Shown: positions 1 to 5,418, counted from the first letter of the stretch. The stretch: 6,024 nt of DNA from Planctomycetota bacterium (GCA_016200155.1 JACQFG010000069.1:1-6024), one strand, 5' to 3'. A program made the numbers and translations. The notes: generated from the sequence alone by a model not told the origin.

Positions 1-1962
1 ACGGTTATCCGCCTTCTCGAAGTCGCCGCGCTCATACATGTGGCGGGCAATATCGTCCAGGACACAGGCCGCTGCACAATCCGTGAGAAAACCCTCGCGG
101 GGCGCGGCATTGGCGCTTTTCTGGTGTGCCTTCGCGCGATCCAGGCATCTCAACGAGTCATCCCACTTACCGCGGCGCTGAAACGCCGTGCTCGCGTCGA
201 TGGCTCGCCTGCAGGAACCATTGTGGTCGCCAGCCGCCACGGCCTTGGCTTCCCCCAGCTCGCTCAGGGAAAGCCAGTCATCCCACCGGCCCGTGAAATC
301 AAGAAATTCACGTAGGCCATCGCACAATTTTTGGAACGTGTCATCCGGCAAGTTGGCAAAGATCGGCATTGCCGGTGCCACGGTCGGCCACGCTGCGTCC
401 AGGATCGAAAAACGATCGTACTCGTGTCCGCTATTCGCCACGATCAAGTCACTGGCCCGATCCGCCAGGCGATTGCCCGTCTCCTGCACCGCTTCGGGAC
501 GCTTCTTGCGCAAGAAGGCTGCCACCAGCGGCGCCAGCACGAAATGCTCCTCCTGCTCGTCCGGAATCACGAGCGATCGGCCCGCGAGATCGCCCAGCGC
601 CGTTTGCGGCGCGATCGGCCGAACGCCGGCCAGCTCGGCGATGAACTTCACCGCCATCATCTGCGTGAAGTGAGCGAGTGCCGCCAGGACCTTCGTTTCG
701 TTCTCGCTGAAGGTGTCGAGCAGATCGCCGAAGGTGAACTCCAGCGGGTCGTTGTCGGGGGGTGCGTTGCGGAGGAAATCGAGGGCGGCGGCGATGGTGC
801 GGTGCTTGCCCTTGCCGAGCTGGCCGGCGACCCAGCGGATATGCAGCGGGTTGCCGCCGGTCTGCTCGTAGAGCTGGACGCGCTCGGCATCGCTCGCCTT
901 CGCCAGCAGCGGACGGTCCTGCGCCAGCTCGGCCAGCAATTCGAGCGCGGCCGGCTTCTCGAGCTGCGCCAGGCGGATGATGCGGGCGTCCACATCCGTC
1001 CGCCGCCGGCTCGTCACGATCGCCTTGCAGCCGGGCGGCAACTGGCCCACGAATTCGAACACCTGGTCCTGCTGGTCCCGCGGCAGCGATTCCAGATTGT
1101 CGAGGATCAACAACGCCCGCGCCGGCGCCAGCGCGTCGATCACCTCTTTGGCTCGCTCCGGCCCCGCCAGCTTCGATAGCTCCGGCTTCTTCAACAGCCG
1201 GGCCAGCTCGGTCAGCATGTCGAGGTAGCCCGGCACGAGGAAGTCGGAGAGCTTGCGTTCGCCGTCGCCGGTCATCTTCCGCTCCTTCGACGAGAGGAAG
1301 AAGATGCGGTCGAACTGCCCCGCCGGCACGAGTTCCGCTGCCCGCACCGCCAGCGCCGTCTTGCCGATGCCGCCCGGCCCATCGATGAGCACACCCCAGG
1401 TGCGCGTCCTCGGCGCCAACGCGTCGGCGATGATCTTCAGCTCCTTGTCGCGGCCGAAGAAGGAACCGATGCGCGGCAGGTTGTGCGGGATCGTGGTACG
1501 TGGGGGCGGAGCGATCCTGGGATGATCGGTGCGCGGACCGTCGTTGAGCTTGAGGCGTTCCAGGATCAGGGCGGCGGCCGATTCCGGCGTCTCATCATCG
1601 AGGTCGATGTAGCCAGCGTTGGCGTGCAAGCCGTCGCCGTTGGCGCGCTCGAAGCGCGTGAGCATGACAGCGCCGGCCCTGCGCTCCTTGATCAGGCTGA
1701 AGATGGCGCTCCACTCCAGGCCGCACCATTCCTTGGTCACGTAATCCGGACACAGCACCGCGACGACCAAGTCCGCCTCATCGTGGTAAAGTTTCGAGAG
1801 GTGGAGCGCCAGATCGGCACGCGAGAATTCGGCCTTGTGATACTTATCGTAAAGGATGGCCGCCGCGCCGAGGTGCGGGGCGAGAACGGCGGCGACCTTC
1901 GCAACAAAGTCCCTCTTCTCGCCGGCGTAGGAAAAGGCGACGCGGAAGCGTTTGGCACTCAC
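1..1962 (-). CDS. TIR-NB-ARC-TPR protein (bacterial NLR-like STAND ATPase), partial: C-terminus beyond left edge
   Basis: The frame is open for 654 codons from a GTG at 1960-1962 and leaves the window without a stop. Residues 4-135 form a TIR domain: it opens with VAFSYAGEKRDF (8-19), and E83 in EWCGLEW lies where NADase TIR domains carry the catalytic glutamate. A STAND/NB-ARC ATPase follows, with Walker A GPGGIGKTA (195-203), Walker B LLILDNLE (284-291), an RNBS-B/sensor-like VTSRRR (316-321) and GGNPL (369-373). A winged-helix segment spans about 415-487 and ends in LAPLV (476-480), where MHD-type motifs usually have His. From about 545 the sequence becomes helical and TPR-like (for example RGKWDDSLRCLDRA). 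By family knowledge, such proteins sense a trigger through C-terminal repeats, oligomerise on the ATPase and activate the TIR, which often degrades NAD+ in anti-phage defence. The domains are clear; the trigger and NADase activity are inferred. GAGGAG lies 6 nt before the GTG. The gene follows the zinc-finger gene after 21 bp in the same frame. Confidence 0.9.
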   Translation of the reverse strand, partial: MSAKRFRVAFSYAGEKRDFVAKVAAVLAPHLGAAAILYDKYHKAEFSRADLALHLSKLYHDEADLVVAVLCPDYVTKEWCGLEWSAIFSLIKERRAGAVMLTRFERANGDGLHANAGYIDLDDETPESAAALILERLKLNDGPRTDHPRIAPPPRTTIPHNLPRIGSFFGRDKELKIIADALAPRTRTWGVLIDGPGGIGKTALAVRAAELVPAGQFDRIFFLSSKERKMTGDGERKLSDFLVPGYLDMLTELARLLKKPELSKLAGPERAKEVIDALAPARALLILDNLESLPRDQQDQVFEFVGQLPPGCKAIVTSRRRTDVDARIIRLAQLEKPAALELLAELAQDRPLLAKASDAERVQLYEQTGGNPLHIRWVAGQLGKGKHRTIAAALDFLRNAPPDNDPLEFTFGDLLDTFSENETKVLAALAHFTQMMAVKFIAELAGVRPIAPQTALGDLAGRSLVIPDEQEEHFVLAPLVAAFLRKKRPEAVQETGNRLADRASDLIVANSGHEYDRFSILDAAWPTVAPAMPIFANLPDDTFQKLCDGLREFLDFTGRWDDWLSLSELGEAKAVAAGDHNGSCRRAIDASTAFQRRGKWDDSLRCLDRAKAHQKSANAAPREGFLTDCAAACVLDDIARHMYERGDFEKADNR

Positions 1963-1968
1963 GATGGG

Positions 1969-1974
1969 CTCCTC
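1969..1974 (-). promoter_or_regulatory. Shine-Dalgarno site fixing the GTG start of the TIR-NLR gene
   Basis: GAGGAG is followed by CCCATC (6 nt) and then GTG. An in-frame TGA (1984-1986) lies only seven codons upstream of the GTG, and none of those seven codons is ATG, GTG or TTG, so GTG 1962 is the only reasonable start. Confidence 0.75.
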
Positions 1975-1983
1975 GACCGCGAT

Positions 1984-2250
1984 TCACAAGACGGGATTGG
2001 CGGCAGCCGTATTCACAGCTTCGAGAATTTGCTCGTCTGCCGCTATGTCAAACACCAACTCGCCGCAACTGGCACACTGGGGGATGCCGAGATTCGGAAT
2101 ATCTACGGCGATGAGTCTGCCTTCATGGAGGCGCTCCGTGCGGTAGGCAATGCTGGCCCGGCGCACTTCCTTCTTGCGGCACTGTGGACAAATCCAGGGG
2201 AACGGTCTCGCGGCAGGCTGTGGAGTGCCGTTGATTTGGGATTCAGGCAT
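1984..2250 (-). CDS. YgiT/MqsA-type zinc-finger protein, 88 aa, antitoxin-like
   Basis: This small protein has two CxxC knuckles: C21-P-Q-C24 after a Pro-rich N-terminus and C59-A-S-C62-GE, separated by a stretch containing Y36 and IPNLGIP (51-57). That layout (CPxC, about 35 residues, then CxxCGE) is the YgiT-type zinc finger found as the N-terminal, toxin-binding half of MqsA antitoxins. MqsA (about 131 aa) also has a C-terminal HTH for DNA binding; here the protein ends about 26 residues after the second knuckle, so no HTH is present and direct promoter autoregulation is unlikely. The ATG at 2250 is preceded by GAGGA at about 6-7 nt. It overlaps the end of the upstream gene by 8 bp (ATGCCTGA), implying translational coupling, and sits 21 bp before the TIR-NLR start. 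The zinc-finger call is firm; the antitoxin role is inferred from family and gene order. Confidence 0.7.
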   Translation of the reverse strand: MPESQINGTPQPAARPFPWICPQCRKKEVRRASIAYRTERLHEGRLIAVDIPNLGIPQCASCGELVFDIAADEQILEAVNTAAANPVL

Positions 2251-2491
2251 ATTTGATCCTCACAATGCGCACATACGGGTCCGACGGATCATCATCGACG
2301 AGAATGGTCTCGAGGTAGAGTAATTTACCTTCCCAGGCCAAACGAAAATCGTAATGAAAGGGCCAATCGTTCCATTCGGGCCGAGTCTCGCGAACTTGAT
2401 CAATTTCACCGCCGGCGCTCAGATGATCGCTCATCAACTTCGCCAGGGATTTGAGCGTGAAGCCTGACAGGTTCTTGCCGGCCCATTCCAA
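2243..2491 (-). CDS. Small toxin-like protein of unknown family, 82 aa from TTG; probably the 3' part of a stop-interrupted gene
   Basis: I do not recognise a named family. The product is acidic and starts MEWAGKNLSGF if initiated at TTG 2489-2491. Its C-terminal half (RPEWNDWPFHYDFRLAWEG, then KLLYLETILVDDDP and YVRIVRIKYA) has alternating hydrophobic residues suggesting a small beta-sheet domain. Small proteins of this size directly upstream of YgiT/MqsA zinc-finger genes are often toxins (MqsR or DUF4258 type), hence 'toxin-like'; this rests on position and size, not on a recognised active site. Two readings exist. First, TTG is a genuine start, supported by AAGGA (2499-2503) 7 nt upstream. 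Second, TAA at 2495-2497, two codons upstream and in frame, is a nonsense mutation in a longer gene starting at ATG 2587. The 3' end overlaps the zinc-finger gene by 8 bp. Confidence 0.55.
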   Translation of the reverse strand: MEWAGKNLSGFTLKSLAKLMSDHLSAGGEIDQVRETRPEWNDWPFHYDFRLAWEGKLLYLETILVDDDPSDPYVRIVRIKYA

Positions 2492-2494
2492 TGC

Positions 2495-2587
2495 TTAGTC
2501 CTTGGCCGTGACATAACCGATGACGTTCCATAGACCCAAGACATCCTTGAATGTTTTCAGAAGGTCAGGGTCTTTCAGAGGCGGCAT
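2495..2587 (-). pseudogene. 5' fragment (30 codons) in frame with the 82-aa ORF, ended by TAA
   Basis: ATG at 2585-2587 begins MPPLKDPDLLKTFKDVLG and continues to GYVTAKD before TAA (2495-2497). GGAG lies 8 nt before this ATG, a normal Shine-Dalgarno spacing, and an extended -10 box lies about 41 bp upstream. After the TAA the same frame continues as A-L-E-W-A-G-K-N-L without any frame change, so fragment plus downstream ORF would give about 114 residues if the TAA were a sense codon. A single base change (for example GAA to TAA) would explain it. An ATG ten codons further upstream (2615-2617) is possible but has only a weak ribosome site and would give an almost leaderless mRNA. The alternative is a short leader peptide coupled to a TTG restart. 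Confidence 0.5.
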
Positions 2588-2623
2588 CGGCGGTACTCCG
2601 AAACTTGGACCCTGCATTCACCA

Positions 2624-2660
2624 CGTCATTATATCAGTCGTCACCAGTTCTCACGTCACC
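2624..2660 (-). repeat. Three TGACG direct repeats at exact 15-bp period across the promoter (possible operator)
   Basis: On the minus strand GGTGACG occurs at 2654-2660 and 2639-2645, and AATGACG at 2624-2630; the TGACG cores are exactly 15 bp apart. The first copy overlaps the last codons of the sulfite-oxidase-family gene, the second lies just upstream of the extended -10, and the third overlaps its last bases. Such phasing around a promoter could be a repeated regulator site, but the core is only 5 bp and chance is possible. Confidence 0.3.
2628..2636 (-). promoter_or_regulatory. Extended -10 promoter element for the small-gene/zinc-finger/TIR-NLR operon
   Basis: The minus strand reads TGATATAAT, a perfect -10 hexamer preceded by the TGn extension, which can work without a good -35; I see no strong -35 at 17-18 bp. 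Transcription would start near 2620, giving a leader of about 33 nt to the ATG at 2587, which has its own ribosome site. It lies 15 bp after the stop of the sulfite-oxidase-family gene, so the downstream genes likely have their own promoter rather than depending only on read-through. TGACG copies flank it at 15-bp intervals. Confidence 0.55.
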
Positions 2661-3766
2661 GTGATCCCCTTGTATTGGATGTCGTTCCGCCCCGCCTTCG
2701 GGTATGGCCGCGGCTCCGGCTGGGCGAAGTCGTTTTGATCGACGGTGCGCACGCGGAATTCGTACACGCCGGCGGCGAGGTTGTTGATCGTTGCCGACCA
2801 CAACGCCCAGCTATAGCGCATCGGCCATTCGCGCGGCCTGCCCGTTTTCGCGTCGAAGCCCCACACATCGCGCGGCATCACGCCCTGCGGCAACGCGCCG
2901 CCCCACTCCTTCGGCGCCGGCTGGATCGTGCACTGCACCCAGCGCGCGTTGCTCCAGGCCGGGTCGTCGTCGTCGATGCGGCCATGGGCGCCGGCGTCGG
3001 GGCGGATCCAGTACTCGACGCGTTTCAGGCCCGGCAAACCGACCATCGCTGTGCCCGTCATGGTGATCGCCTGCCCGGCGCGGACCGTGACGTCGTTGCC
3101 GTCGATGTAGGCGGCCGTCTTGAGAAATGATTCCACCTCGTTGTTGCCGCTTGCATAGGTGTCGAGGGCCCGCCATTCATTGGTGAGCATGATGCGCTGG
3201 AGCCACTTGATCGACTTGAACCCGTGCGCCCACGGCACCACCATCCGCACCGGGCCGCCGCGCTCCAGCGGGATCGGCTGGCCGTTGAGCCGATAGCAGA
3301 CGAGCGGCACCAGCTCGCCCGGGGCGCAGTCCATCACCTGCGAGTAACTCAGCGACGACTGGAAGATCTGCTTCGGATCGTTGTTGTGAAAGCCCCAGTA
3401 ATAGATGCGGCGAATGTTGTTCATGCGGCCCACGAGCTTCAGCACGTCGCGCAACGGCACGCCTTCCCACAGGCCCTGCCCCAACGGCTGCGCGATGTTG
3501 AGGCACTGCATCGCCTTGAGAAACTTGACGTTCTTCGTGCGGCCGAGCTTTTCGATGGCCGCGAAGTCGAGGGCGTTCTTGCGCTCGATGGTGATCGGCG
3601 TGGCGATGGTGCAGCCGCCCTCGGCCATGATTTCGAGCCGCCAGGTCTCGGGAGTGAGCCGAGCGCGGACGAGATCGTCGCCCTTGAGGGTGTGCGGGCG
3701 AGGAGTGCCGCGGCTGACATCGCGGAACTGTGCCGGCGTGGTGAGAAAGGTGCGGTCCTGGCCCAT
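2651..3766 (-). CDS. Molybdopterin-dependent oxidoreductase, sulfite oxidase family (COG2041-like), 371 aa
   Basis: The protein matches the sulfite oxidase/nitrate reductase molybdopterin fold. The candidate Mo-ligating cysteine is C88 in FLKAMQC (82-88), followed by GLWEGVPLRDVL (98-109), the usual W-x-G-V-x-L segment after that cysteine. RGGPVRMVVPW (169-179) and GFKSIKWLQRI (182-192) match the cofactor-binding G-x-P-x-R-x-x-x-P and x-K-W-x-x-x-I motifs. Residues from about 220 to 371 form the Ig-like dimerisation domain (DVTVRAGQAITMTGTAMVG to GVYEFRVRTVDQ). Family members oxidise sulfite or related substrates, or act as reductases; the substrate here cannot be told. There is no haem domain and no Tat or Sec signal at the N-terminus (MGQDRTFLTTPAQFRD), so it is predicted to be cytosolic. 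The ATG at 3766 has AGGAG 7 nt upstream. The gene is divergent from the membrane protein gene. Confidence 0.88.
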   Translation of the reverse strand: MGQDRTFLTTPAQFRDVSRGTPRPHTLKGDDLVRARLTPETWRLEIMAEGGCTIATPITIERKNALDFAAIEKLGRTKNVKFLKAMQCLNIAQPLGQGLWEGVPLRDVLKLVGRMNNIRRIYYWGFHNNDPKQIFQSSLSYSQVMDCAPGELVPLVCYRLNGQPIPLERGGPVRMVVPWAHGFKSIKWLQRIMLTNEWRALDTYASGNNEVESFLKTAAYIDGNDVTVRAGQAITMTGTAMVGLPGLKRVEYWIRPDAGAHGRIDDDDPAWSNARWVQCTIQPAPKEWGGALPQGVMPRDVWGFDAKTGRPREWPMRYSWALWSATINNLAAGVYEFRVRTVDQNDFAQPEPRPYPKAGRNDIQYKGITVT

Positions 3767-3936
3767 GGGATTGCTCCTGGTGGATGGTGAGAAGTTTCAT
3801 CCTAACTCAGGGGCATGCAAAATGCGAAACCTTTTTTGTAAGATCCCTGGCGCCTGACTAATAGGATGAACCTATCGACCCGCGGTCCATGGGGCGACAA
3901 GCAGTCGTGGCGTGAAACGCAGCGATGTCGAGGTGA
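3767..3936. other. Divergent intergenic region between the molybdoenzyme and membrane protein genes
   Basis: This 170-bp spacer must contain the start signals of both genes. No consensus sigma-70 promoter stands out. The best -10-like matches are two TAGGAT hexamers (4 of 6), one facing each gene, which are part of the 9-bp inverted repeat listed separately. A run of six T (about 3832-3837) is not preceded by a hairpin, so I do not call a terminator. Confidence 0.4.
3796..3870. repeat. Perfect 9-bp inverted repeat, arms at promoter-like positions
   Basis: TTCATCCTA (3796-3804) and its exact reverse complement TAGGATGAA (3862-3870) are separated by 57 bp. Read toward each gene the sites are TTAGGATGAAAC (minus) and ATAGGATGAACC (plus). 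The minus copy lies about 30 bp before the molybdoenzyme start and the plus copy about 65 bp before the membrane protein start. They could be paired operators or related -10 elements; the function is inferred. Confidence 0.4.
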
Positions 3937-4650
3937 ATGGTGCGAGTCGACGTTCGTGTACTTGCGACGCACTTGGCTGGGCTCGCCTGGGTGGCGGTGC
4001 GTTCCTTCGTCGGCACCGTGACCGTCTTGATCCTGGAAGGAATCGTCCTGGCCACCGCTTCCTGGTACGTCCTTGGCCAGTACTGGTGGGTCTACGGTCT
4101 GATGGCGGCATTCGTTGCCCTGGTTGAGGCCGTCGTTACGGGAATCTTTCTCGGCGCCAAGCGTGCCCTGGTGATGACTTTCGCACATGGGCTCGGAAAG
4201 CTCAGACTCGGCGAAATGCTGCTGCGCCTGGTCTTCGACCGCATGATCGGCATTGCATCTACTGAGGCCGTCGGCGAGCGTGGCGGCCGGCTGGTGCAGG
4301 TCATCGAACGACTGCCGCTGGCCAAAGCCGACGAACGGCTGCGAAAAGTCATTCAGGATCTCACCGGCGAGGCCGGGCAGGGAAGCTGGCTGCGCCGCAA
4401 GATCCAATCTCGATTGCTCGACGCCGTCAGCAAATATACGCTGGCCCGTTTCCGCGATGAAGACGCCGAGCGCGGAGGCGTCGATCTGATCAAGGTCAAG
4501 GACGAAATCGAACAAAACGCCGACGACGCGATCGTACGCAAAGTACGCGGCGGCGTGCGCACCCTGACGCTGGCAGTCATTCTCGGTTTGCCGTTCGTCG
4601 TGGCGTTGCAGACATGGCTCGCGGTTCTATTGATCGACGCATTCGGGTAA
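3937..4650 (+). CDS. Unrecognised integral membrane protein, about 237 aa, three predicted helices
   Basis: No family is recognised. Two adjacent hydrophobic segments lie near the N-terminus (about residues 22-46 and 50-74) and one at the C-terminus (about 208-234, LTLAVILGLPFVVALQTWLA). Between them is a soluble, charged, probably helical region of about 130 residues (KADERLRKVIQDLTGE; VKDEIEQNADDAIVRKVRGG). Plus is the coding strand because this frame gives coherent membrane segments, while the long open frame on the opposite strand (3802-4515) gives a low-complexity product. TGA directly precedes the ATG at 3937, so it cannot start earlier. AGGTGA abuts the ATG, too close for ideal spacing; GTG at 3940 is an alternative start. 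It is divergent from the molybdoenzyme gene and convergent with the MIP18-family gene, whose stop is 15 bp away; no terminator hairpin is visible between them. Confidence 0.7.
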   Translation: MVRVDVRVLATHLAGLAWVAVRSFVGTVTVLILEGIVLATASWYVLGQYWWVYGLMAAFVALVEAVVTGIFLGAKRALVMTFAHGLGKLRLGEMLLRLVFDRMIGIASTEAVGERGGRLVQVIERLPLAKADERLRKVIQDLTGEAGQGSWLRRKIQSRLLDAVSKYTLARFRDEDAERGGVDLIKVKDEIEQNADDAIVRKVRGGVRTLTLAVILGLPFVVALQTWLAVLLIDAFG

Positions 4651-4665
4651 TGCGAACTGGACGCA

Positions 4666-5088
4666 TCAATCGTCGATGCCAAGCTGCAGCTTGGCGGCTT
4701 CGGACATGCGGGCAGGGGTCCACGGCGGGTCCCAGACGACGTCGACCTTGGCCGCCGTCACCTGGTTGAGCGCCATCACGCGGCGCTGCACGTCGGGGGG
4801 CAGCGTGCCCGCGACCGGGCAGCCGGGAGAGGTCAGCGTCATCTTGACGTCGACGGACCCGCTCGGGGCGATCGTGATGTCGTAGATCAAGCCCAGCTCG
4901 TAAATGTTGACCGGGATTTCCGGATCGAAGATCTTGTGCATCGCTTCGACGATACGTTTCTTCAAGTCGTCGATCTGCGGCAGCGTCAACGGCTCGGCCA
5001 GCGGCGGCTTGGCGGGCGTCGGCGCGATTGCCGGCGGAGGCGTCGGCGCGACCTGGTTCTCGACGGGCAGCGGATGACGTTGATTCAT
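4666..5088 (-). CDS. sufT: SufT/MIP18-family (DUF59) iron-sulfur cluster maturation protein, 140 aa
   Basis: Residues 39-140 form a MIP18/DUF59 domain: DPEIPVNIYELGLIY (55-69) is the family signature, followed by MTLTSPGCPV (83-92) with the conserved C90 and DPPWTPARMSEAAK (120-133). Relatives include SufT, the PaaD subunit of phenylacetyl-CoA monooxygenase and eukaryotic CIA2/MIP18; they help insert or carry Fe-S clusters in the cytosol. The N-terminal 36 residues are Pro/Ala-rich (PTPPPAIAPTPAKPP) and probably disordered, an addition to the usual domain. The second CxxC-like metal ligands of other carriers are absent, as normal here. The ATG at 5088 has only a weak ribosome site (TTGAG). 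No suf genes are adjacent: upstream is a palindromic repeat and a broken peptidase gene, so it may be a stand-alone copy. The symbol sufT follows common usage for this domain; a PaaD-like role is not excluded. Confidence 0.85.
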   Translation of the reverse strand: MNQRHPLPVENQVAPTPPPAIAPTPAKPPLAEPLTLPQIDDLKKRIVEAMHKIFDPEIPVNIYELGLIYDITIAPSGSVDVKMTLTSPGCPVAGTLPPDVQRRVMALNQVTAAKVDVVWDPPWTPARMSEAAKLQLGIDD

Positions 5089-5101
5089 GACGCACTCAAC
5101 G

Positions 5102-5164
5102 GTAGGTCAGGCTTTCCAGCCTGACAGATCCTGCGAAAACGTCAGGCTGGAAAGCCTGACCTAC
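5102..5164. repeat. REPIN-like nested palindrome: two 24-bp perfect inverted arms
   Basis: Arms at 5102-5125 and 5141-5164 are exact reverse complements, with a 15-nt loop (5126-5140). Each arm is itself a small palindrome, GTCAGGCT and AGCCTGAC around a TTCC (or GGAA) centre. This two-REP inverted arrangement is typical of REPIN elements, dispersed non-autonomous repeats. It lies 13 bp upstream of the MIP18-family start and its right arm supplies the stop codon of the M20 fragment. If transcribed it would form a very strong hairpin and could end or attenuate transcription, but no U-tract follows on either strand. Confidence 0.8.
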
Positions 5165-5418
5165 TGCTTCTGGGCGACTTGCCCCGCGTAATGTTGCACG
5201 CGTGCGATCATCTCGGAGAGCCCGGTGCGACGGCCAGGACTCAGGTGCTGCTCCAGGCCGATGCGCTGCAGGTCATCGGCGACGAACTGGGCCGCCCGGT
5301 GGACGTCTTCCTTGTGCTCGGGCAGGGTGCTGACGCTGGGGATCCGCAGCAGGTCCTTCAGTCCGCTGAGGAAGCGCTGCTGGTTCTGGTGGGCATAGGC
5401 AAGGGCGGCATTGGCCAT
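5161..5418 (-). pseudogene. Truncated M20-family metallopeptidase (dipeptidase) gene, N-terminal 56 residues plus unrelated tail
   Basis: Residues 1-56 (with FLSGLKDLLRIPSVSTLPEH at 16-35 and RAAQFVADDLQRIGLE at 41-56) match the N-terminus of M20 dipeptidase/CNDP-type zinc peptidases, which are normally about 450 aa. The metal-binding residues (HxD, the DE pair and the later His), which come well after this point, are all absent. From residue 57 the sequence (QHLSPGRRTGLSEMIARVQH...) does not look like M20 and I do not recognise it. TAG at 5161-5163 ends the frame within the right arm of the palindromic repeat. ATG 5418 has AGGAG about 12 nt upstream, a little far. This is best read as a deletion remnant; a functional 85-aa product seems unlikely. 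Confidence 0.65.

Noticed and set aside
331..1179. Long open frame on the plus strand (282 codons)
   Set aside because: Antisense to the TIR-NB-ARC gene, whose Walker A, Walker B and TIR motifs are unambiguous; the plus product is Arg/Gln-rich without domain features.
1483..2256. Plus-strand open frame of 257 codons
   Set aside because: Covers both the TIR domain and the zinc-finger gene in antisense; no motif, and the opposite strand has ribosome sites and recognisable domains.
3224..3790. Plus-strand open frame of 188 codons
   Set aside because: Antisense shadow of the sulfite-oxidase-family gene.
3802..4515. Minus-strand open frame of 237 codons overlapping the membrane protein gene
   Set aside because: The product is Gln/Asp/His-rich low-complexity sequence; the plus frame gives three coherent membrane helices.
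4650..4666. Shared bidirectional terminator between the convergent genes
   Set aside because: The 15-bp gap contains no hairpin.
5102..5164. CRISPR repeat unit or tRNA-like structure
   Set aside because: Only one inverted pair and no regularly spaced direct repeats with variable spacers; no cloverleaf or CCA end.
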